DNA of 64,000 nucleotides from Bryobacterales bacterium (GTDB lineage Bacteria; Acidobacteriota; Terriglobia; Bryobacterales; Bryobacteraceae), in NCBI GenBank assembly GCA_016721425.1, contig JADKID010000009.1, forward strand, positions 434,001 through 498,000, in the 5' to 3' direction. Shown in pieces: positions 58,631 through 64,000 of this stretch. A program made the translations under genes and the position numbers. Position 1 is the first letter of the stretch; each line of letters opens with the position of its first letter. The notes under the pieces were generated by a model that did no database searches, was not told the origin of the DNA, and saw only the letters and a list, made by a program, of their open reading frames with translations.

Positions 58631-60235
58631 ATGAACAGCGTCCTCCGTATCATCCTGACCATCGCAATGTGCGCCCTTGGTGCGGCCGGCGTGCTGGGCG
58701 CCGCCCCCCAGGCGTCCCCCGCGCCGTCGCAGACCGAACGCCTTCGCACCCTCGATTGGACCCCGTTCGCCGCGGCCATCGAGCGTCTCCCGGCCGAACG
58801 GGCCGCCTCCATCGATGCCCTCTTGGCGAAAGCCACGGTCATCGAGGTGCAGGCTGCGATGAAGGGCGGCAAGTTCACCGCCGAGGACCTCGCGCTCTAC
58901 TTCCTTTCGCGCATCAGGCGGCATGACGAGCAGCTCCGCACCTACCTCGAACTCAATCCCCGGGCGCTGGACGAGGCCCGTGCGTCCGATGCGCGCCGCA
59001 AGGCCGGCAAGCTGCTGGGCCCCCTCGACGGAATCCCCGTCAGCCTGAAGGACAACATCGAAACAGCGGCGCCGATGCATACCACGGCCGGCGCGGAGAT
59101 CCTGCTGAACAACATCGCGGCCGCAGACGCGCCACTCGTCGCACAGTTGCGCGCCGGTGGCGCCGTCATCCTGGGCAAGGCCAACCTCTCGGAGTTTGCC
59201 GGCGCCGTCACCGGCGCACCGCTATTTGGCGGAAGCACCGCCGTTGGCGGCCAGACGGGGAATCCTCACGGCAACTATCCCACGGCCGGTTCCAGTTCAG
59301 GTTCGGCTGCCGGTGTGGCCGCATCGCTGGCGATGGTGAGCGTCGGTTCGGAGACGTCGGGCTCGCTCATCAGTCCGTCGGCGTATAACGGCGTCGTGGG
59401 CATGAAGCCCAGCCGCCAACTGGTGAACGGGAGCGGCGTTGTGCCGCTGATCAAGGCGAACGACTCGCCGGGTCCGGTCGCCCGGACCGTGACGGACGCG
59501 GCGGCGTTGCTGGATGTGATCGACACCGCTTCCGTGGACTATGTCGCAGGTCTCCGGACTGACGCGCTGGACGGCGTGACGGTCGGCGTGCTCAACCAGG
59601 ACATCGCGGCCAACCCTGAGAACACACCCCTGCTCCAGGCGGCCAGCGCCACGCTGGCAGCGCTGGGCGCCCGGCTGCGGCCCGCGGCGCTGATCGACAT
59701 ACCGGCGTGGGGCACCGATGACACCTTCCTGACATACCTGGCGGCCGGGACTCGCTACGACATGATGTCGTATGTCGCGGCACGGTCGCACGAAGTGAAG
59801 ACGGTGGAGGATCTCATCGCCTACAACGCCGCCGACCCGAAACGCCGCGTGCCGTTTGGGCAGGACCTGCTCAAGGCCCTGGCACAGGGCTCCGCCGGGA
59901 TTCCGGCCAGTGAATACGCGGCGCTGGCCGTCCGGCTGCGCGCTGCCGCCACCGGGATTCTGGAAGGAGCGTTCCGGCGGACGGGAGCGGAGGTGCTCGT
60001 CAGCTTCGAGAACACCCACTCCAAGCACTACGCCACGGCGGGGTACCCCGCGATCACCGTGCCTCTCGGCCTGCGCACCAAGGGGAGCGTGATGCAGCCC
60101 CTCACCATTTCCAACATCGGCATGCCGGCGGGCATCACTTTTATCGGCAAGGCCGGCGATGACGCCCGGCTGCTTGCCTTCGCTTACGCCTTTGAGCAGG
60201 CCACCAACCTCCGCGTTCAGCCCGTCCTGCGTTAG
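58631..60235 (+). CDS. Secreted amidase (amidase signature family)
   Basis: A 534-residue protein with a signal peptide (IILTIAMCALGAAGVLGAA). The amidase-signature catalytic triad is Lys140 in VSLKDNIET, a cis-Ser in GSSSGSAAGV (221-225) and nucleophile Ser245 in SETSGSLISPSAYNGVVG. The surrounding LDGIPVSLKDN and MKPSRQLVNGSGVVPL blocks match. Such enzymes hydrolyse carboxylic amides; the exported form may act on peptides, wall fragments or other amides. It is followed 28 bases later by a secreted S10 peptidase-like gene, suggesting a shared degradative role. Confidence 0.88.
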   Translation: MNSVLRIILTIAMCALGAAGVLGAAPQASPAPSQTERLRTLDWTPFAAAIERLPAERAASIDALLAKATVIEVQAAMKGGKFTAEDLALYFLSRIRRHDEQLRTYLELNPRALDEARASDARRKAGKLLGPLDGIPVSLKDNIETAAPMHTTAGAEILLNNIAAADAPLVAQLRAGGAVILGKANLSEFAGAVTGAPLFGGSTAVGGQTGNPHGNYPTAGSSSGSAAGVAASLAMVSVGSETSGSLISPSAYNGVVGMKPSRQLVNGSGVVPLIKANDSPGPVARTVTDAAALLDVIDTASVDYVAGLRTDALDGVTVGVLNQDIAANPENTPLLQAASATLAALGARLRPAALIDIPAWGTDDTFLTYLAAGTRYDMMSYVAARSHEVKTVEDLIAYNAADPKRRVPFGQDLLKALAQGSAGIPASEYAALAVRLRAAATGILEGAFRRTGAEVLVSFENTHSKHYATAGYPAITVPLGLRTKGSVMQPLTISNIGMPAGITFIGKAGDDARLLAFAYAFEQATNLRVQPVLR

Positions 60236-60263
60236 ACCTGTCACCGGATCCAAGGAGTCACCA

Positions 60264-61709
60264 ATGTCGTTTTCCCACCGATCGTACATAGCCGCACTCG
60301 TGCTGCTCGCTGCCGTGTCCGTCGCAACACCCGCTAACGCGCAACAGGCGGCGCTGGGCAAATACTCCACCAAGGCTGCCTTGATGCCCATCGGCGAGAA
60401 CCCGGAAAAGCCCACGGCCGAGCTTCTCTATACGGCCTACACGCTCGATGGCGCGGATCCGGCCCGGCGTCCGATCACGTTCTGTTTCAACGGCGGGCCG
60501 GGCGCCTCAAGCGTCTACCTGCACATGGCCGTCATCGGGCCAATGATCCTCGACGTGCATCCGGACGGATCGCTGCCATCCGTACCCGCGAGGCTGGTGC
60601 CCAATCCCCAGACCTGGCTGCACTTCACCGACCTCGTCTTCATCGATCCGGTGGACACCGGCTACAGCCGGGCGCTGCCCAACGCCAAAGGCGAACCCGG
60701 TGATTCGACACCTTTTTTCGAGGCTGAAGCCGATGTGCGCAGCATCGCGCAGTTCATTCGCCGCTTCCTCTCCCAAAACGACCGGTGGCTGTCACCCAAA
60801 GCGATCGCGGGCGAAAGCTACGGAGGGCTCCGCGTAGCGGCGCTCTCTCGCCTGCTCATGACGGACTATGACATCAACATCAACAGGGCGGTGCTCATCT
60901 CGCCGCTTCTGAAGACAACACTTCCTGGGGCCGATTCGCGCTACAACCTCGTCAGCACGATGACCTTGCTGCCCAGCCAGGCGGCCGTCGCGGCGGCGCA
61001 CCGGCGCGGCGTGCTCCCCGCCGAACCCGCGAAGCTCCCGGAGGCACTGGCCGGCGTCGAACAGTTCGCGCTCAACGAGTTCGTTAGCGGCCTCGCCCGC
61101 CTCGGCCGCGCGCCCCAGGCCGAGACTGACGCCTTCTTCGCGCGCATTGGCGGCCTGATCGGGCTCGATTCCAAACTGGTGGCGCAGCAGCACGGCCGTG
61201 TCAGCCCGGAGGTCTTCGTCAAAAACCTGTTGCGCGATCGAAACCAGATTCTGGACCGCTACGACGGGCGCCAGGCCAGCGACGACCCGCTGCCCGAGCA
61301 GGCCGATTTCTCATCGCTGGACAAGATGCTGACCGTGTTGAACGGTGTCCTATCCGGACCATACTTCGATTACATGAGCCGCACGCTCGGCTACAAGAGC
61401 GACCGCCGGTACAACATGCTCAATCTGGTGGTCAACAGTAAGTGGAACCGGGAGAGCCCGATGGGATCCCCGGAAGATCTGGCCTACGCGCTGACCATGA
61501 ACACGGACCTGAAGGCGCTCGTCGTACATGGCTACCACGATCTGTCCACGCCGTACTTCAAGAGCCGCTACCTGCTGGAACAAAGCGTGTACGGCCAGAA
61601 CGCCCGCCATCGGCTATCATTCGGCGTCTATACCGGAGGCCACATGTTCTACCTGAACGCCGCCAGCCGCACCGAGCTCTTCAAGGACGTGTCGTCGTTC
61701 TACAAGTAG
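60264..61709 (+). CDS. Secreted serine carboxypeptidase-like protein (peptidase S10)
   Basis: A 481-residue protein starting at the ATG at 60264, with ribosome site AAGGAG and a signal peptide (AALVLLAAVSVATPANA). The S10 family features are FNGGPGASSVYLHMAVIGP (oxyanion region), the nucleophile in IAGESYGGLRVAAL, the catalytic Asp in VHGYHDLSTPY and a His in YTGGHMFYL. Family members cleave C-terminal residues of peptides, usually at acid pH. It follows the amidase closely and is probably co-transcribed with it. Confidence 0.88.
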   Translation: MSFSHRSYIAALVLLAAVSVATPANAQQAALGKYSTKAALMPIGENPEKPTAELLYTAYTLDGADPARRPITFCFNGGPGASSVYLHMAVIGPMILDVHPDGSLPSVPARLVPNPQTWLHFTDLVFIDPVDTGYSRALPNAKGEPGDSTPFFEAEADVRSIAQFIRRFLSQNDRWLSPKAIAGESYGGLRVAALSRLLMTDYDININRAVLISPLLKTTLPGADSRYNLVSTMTLLPSQAAVAAAHRRGVLPAEPAKLPEALAGVEQFALNEFVSGLARLGRAPQAETDAFFARIGGLIGLDSKLVAQQHGRVSPEVFVKNLLRDRNQILDRYDGRQASDDPLPEQADFSSLDKMLTVLNGVLSGPYFDYMSRTLGYKSDRRYNMLNLVVNSKWNRESPMGSPEDLAYALTMNTDLKALVVHGYHDLSTPYFKSRYLLEQSVYGQNARHRLSFGVYTGGHMFYLNAASRTELFKDVSSFYK

Positions 61710-61827
61710 ACCAGAGGGCAGCAAGCGAAACGCGGGACCACCAGTGCGGCAGCGGCTGCCAACGGTTCCGCGTCGGGCTCCATCGGCGTGAAAGGGCCAG
61801 CCCGCCGTTTCTCTGCCTCCACCACTT

Positions 61828-62577
61828 TCAGCCACGCCCGTTCGGAACCAGATCGAGCATCAGTTCGTGCATCATCCCCAGGTACGGTTGGCACCACACC
61901 AACTCGCCGCCGGGATGCCGTCCGTATAACGCCTTGTACCGCTGAAACTTGCCCAGCAACGTACTCCGGCGGATGGGCCGGCACTCCTCCGGCCGCATGA
62001 GTCGCAGCGAGGTTCGCGACGCCAGGGTCCGGTTCATGACGCTCAGCCGCCCGCCCAGCACCCCCACCTCCCCCGGATGCTGGTGAAACCACTCGCTGGC
62101 GCGAATATGGGAACGGAACAGCGGCTCGCTTTGCGGCCCTTTGACAATGGCGTAGTTGTTGGTGGTGCACATCCACATCGGAGGCGTGTGCAAAAGCCGC
62201 CGCTTCCAAAGATAGAGGCGATGACCCAGGTTGATCGGGACCTCCAAAAACGAACTCTCCCAGCGGTATCCGCCCAGCGACGGATCAATCGCCGCTTCCA
62301 AGCCCAGCCCCACGTCTTCGGCAAACCAATCGTCGTCGTCCACTGGCAACACCAGCCCGCCCTGCGGTACTTCGTCCCAATCCGCGCAAACCGCGTTCCG
62401 GACCGCCGATAGGTTGATCCTCGCGATCTCCCGCACCCGGTGCCGGAACAGGTGGTAGGGGATGTTGAAAACCTCGTTCCACATCTCGATCGTGGACCGG
62501 AACTCGGCTGGTAGTTGAGCCCGGAAGGCTTCTTCGTCGCTCCAATCGGTGGTCTGACGCACACAGATGTAGATCAT
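61828..62577 (-). CDS. Glycosyltransferase-like protein, GT-A fold suspected
   Basis: A 249-residue soluble protein. The central VLPVDDDDWFAEDVG has an acid-rich motif like the D-x-D of GT-A glycosyltransferases. The N-terminus MIYICVRQTTDW and the pattern of short beta strands (ARINLSAVRNAVCADWDEV) suit this fold. The C-terminus has RPEECRPIRRSTLLGKFQR. No nucleotide-sugar site could be assigned in full. Its ATG overlaps the upstream glycosyltransferase gene by 4 bases, so the two are probably one operon. Confidence 0.55.
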   Translation of the reverse strand: MIYICVRQTTDWSDEEAFRAQLPAEFRSTIEMWNEVFNIPYHLFRHRVREIARINLSAVRNAVCADWDEVPQGGLVLPVDDDDWFAEDVGLGLEAAIDPSLGGYRWESSFLEVPINLGHRLYLWKRRLLHTPPMWMCTTNNYAIVKGPQSEPLFRSHIRASEWFHQHPGEVGVLGGRLSVMNRTLASRTSLRLMRPEECRPIRRSTLLGKFQRYKALYGRHPGGELVWCQPYLGMMHELMLDLVPNGRG

Positions 62578-63944
62578 GCGCGCCGCTTATTCTCTCGGGC
62601 GCCGGAATTTTCCAGCAGCTCAATGGCGGCAGGTAGCCCGTTCTCTTCCTCAATCGCGCATTTCATCCGCGACAAAGCCTGGCGGAGATCCTCGCTGTGC
62701 ATCGCTACATCGATCCGCGCCACCAGTTGCTCCGGCGTCAAGTCCTTCATCTTCGCCGTCACCGCTATTCCGTGATGAACGGCTCTCGCCATATTGCCAG
62801 GTTGGTCTCGCAACCCCGGCACGGCCACCATCGGCACACCAAAGTGGACACATTCGAGAATAGAATTCAGTCCGCAGTGCGTGACCATCACCGCCGCTCT
62901 GCGCAGAAGCGCCAACTGCGGGGCCCACCGCACAACACGGAGATTCTCACTCGTGCCACGATGCCGGCCAGCCGCCCCTTCAGACCCCACGCTCAACACC
63001 CATTGCCAGTCTCTCCGCAGCCCGGCAGCGGCACACACCGTCCCGAAGAAATGTTCGGAATGCGGATAAAAGTGAGCATCCGACCCCAGAGAACAATACA
63101 CCAGGGGCTTCTCCGGATCCAATCGTGCCAGCAGGCTGCCGTCCTCCGGCCGTCCCGCATCCACCATGCCGCCCAGATACCGCCGGCCGGCCATTCCCGC
63201 CCCACCAAAATCGAAAGCTCTGGGGCACAGTACAATTTCCGGCAACATCAGGTGCGGTCCCACAATCCCAACCCAATAGGTACGGCCCTTGTCGCAGGCG
63301 AACCCGGAGCGCCGGGCCAACCGTTTGAACTCCCCAGTCAGGTGCTGCATCCGCGTTGGGAACCGGTATTCACTCAACAGTCGCGGGACAAGCCTCTTGG
63401 TAAAAAAAAGGCGCCAGCGCATCGCCCACCAGTCTGCCCGAACCTGCAGGTGTCCCCACCACGAGTCCCGCGGAACACGCGGGCAGACCACCGGCGGAAT
63501 GCGGGAATTGGGAGGTCCGGATAGAAAAGTGGAAAGGCCCACCGTGGGAATCCCCAGAAACAGGGACCTTAGGCCGACATACCAGATCAGGCTGTCGCAG
63601 AGCACCAGATCCGGACGGCAGGAGAGCAGCGACTCGTCAAGCTCACCATTGGAGCATCGCTCCAGAAACGCAGCAAACACCCGTTCCTCAGCCAGTCTGC
63701 GGCGCCACCAGGACGCCCTCGGCGTAGCCATAGGCTGATATGCCGTCTCCGGAACAAGATCTTCGGCGAAGGCCACAAACTCAAAGCCGTTTTGAACGAC
63801 AAGCGGTCGGGCAGCGGCCAGTCCGAGATAGACTACCCTGTGCCCGCGGCTCCGCAGTTGCCTCGCCAGCGAAAAACTGCCGTTGGTGTGGCCTGCCCCG
63901 CAATGGACCGCAAACACAATCTGGAGTACGCCGGAAGGCTGCAT
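62574..63944 (-). CDS. GT1-family glycosyltransferase (UGT/MGT-like)
   Basis: A 456-residue GT-B protein. The N-terminus FAVHCGAGHTNGSFSLARQL holds the His used as catalytic base in this family, and the C-terminal half has the nucleotide-sugar binding motif: APQLALLRRAAVMVTHCGLN followed by SILECVHFGVPMVAVPGLRD. Also CSLGSDAHFYPHSEHFFG precedes it. GT1 enzymes transfer sugars to small lipophilic or natural-product acceptors. The acceptor is unknown. It overlaps the next gene by 4 bases. The last 56 bases of the window (63945-64000), upstream of its start, hold nothing recognised. Confidence 0.85.
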   Translation of the reverse strand: MQPSGVLQIVFAVHCGAGHTNGSFSLARQLRSRGHRVVYLGLAAARPLVVQNGFEFVAFAEDLVPETAYQPMATPRASWWRRRLAEERVFAAFLERCSNGELDESLLSCRPDLVLCDSLIWYVGLRSLFLGIPTVGLSTFLSGPPNSRIPPVVCPRVPRDSWWGHLQVRADWWAMRWRLFFTKRLVPRLLSEYRFPTRMQHLTGEFKRLARRSGFACDKGRTYWVGIVGPHLMLPEIVLCPRAFDFGGAGMAGRRYLGGMVDAGRPEDGSLLARLDPEKPLVYCSLGSDAHFYPHSEHFFGTVCAAAGLRRDWQWVLSVGSEGAAGRHRGTSENLRVVRWAPQLALLRRAAVMVTHCGLNSILECVHFGVPMVAVPGLRDQPGNMARAVHHGIAVTAKMKDLTPEQLVARIDVAMHSEDLRQALSRMKCAIEEENGLPAAIELLENSGARENKRRA

Positions 63945-64000
63945 GGCAGTTATGTGGATAGACTACGCGAATCCAGAGGATACCTGACATGACCGGCGGA

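Overview
The window looks like chromosomal DNA of a high-GC Acidobacteriota member of the Solibacter/Bryobacter group. Three things point there. The secreted protein at 37958-39637 ends in a domain resembling the Solibacter-type C-terminal family (TIGR03437). The 818-residue FtsX-like permease at 53323-55779 is of the acidobacterial ADOP type. There are also many small secreted or Tat-exported degradative enzymes. No phage, insertion sequence or CRISPR array was seen.

Layout. 1-5376: the start of a probable glyQ, recO, a tRNA-Pro with a good promoter, a secreted protein of unknown function, ilvD and a proline/alanine-rich protein of unknown function. 5678-16968: a cyanophycin cluster with a LuxR-type regulator, three cyanophycin synthetase paralogues, a DUF1854 protein and an ABC exporter. 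17275-20851: an ECF-type sigma factor, a zinc-finger anti-sigma candidate, a split membrane protein, an amino acid permease and a broken reading frame. 20852-29517: a small secreted protein, then priA, a GNAT enzyme, hutH, a SpoU methyltransferase, a gamma-glutamyltransferase and a frameshifted membrane protein. 29532-37537: a hydrolase, a YedY-like molybdoenzyme with a cytochrome b, an enolase-superfamily protein, a sulfatase-like protein and an ABC-2 permease. 37611-46044: a lone nuoA, a Solibacter-type secreted protein, an AlaX editing protein, a sugar transporter, a TPR protein, an acetate kinase, a lipoprotein and an esterase. 46089-53301: a run of co-directional genes with a pair of uncharacterised paralogues, a D-aminoacylase, a creatininase-family hydrolase, an MFS transporter and a Tat-exported aminotransferase. 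53323-63944: the ADOP permease, DUF2200, YciI, a phosphodiesterase, an amidase, an S10 peptidase and two glycosyltransferases.

The most interesting part is the cyanophycin cluster. The middle paralogue (12566-15343) has both ligase active sites. The upstream copy has lost key ATP-grasp residues but keeps the Mur-ligase P-loop. The downstream copy keeps most ATP-grasp residues but has lost the P-loop and most of the Mur-ligase half. So the two flanking copies are decayed in complementary halves, beside a DUF1854/ABC-transporter pair known to accompany cyanophycin genes.

A second theme is single-base frameshifts. Probable ones lie at the 3' end of ilvD, after the third cyanophycin paralogue, in the 18.9 kb membrane protein, at about 20.63 kb, in a T-run at 29320 and in the D-aminoacylase at about 49615. 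They may be sequence errors or real decay; raw reads would decide. All functions come from reading motifs by eye, with no database search.
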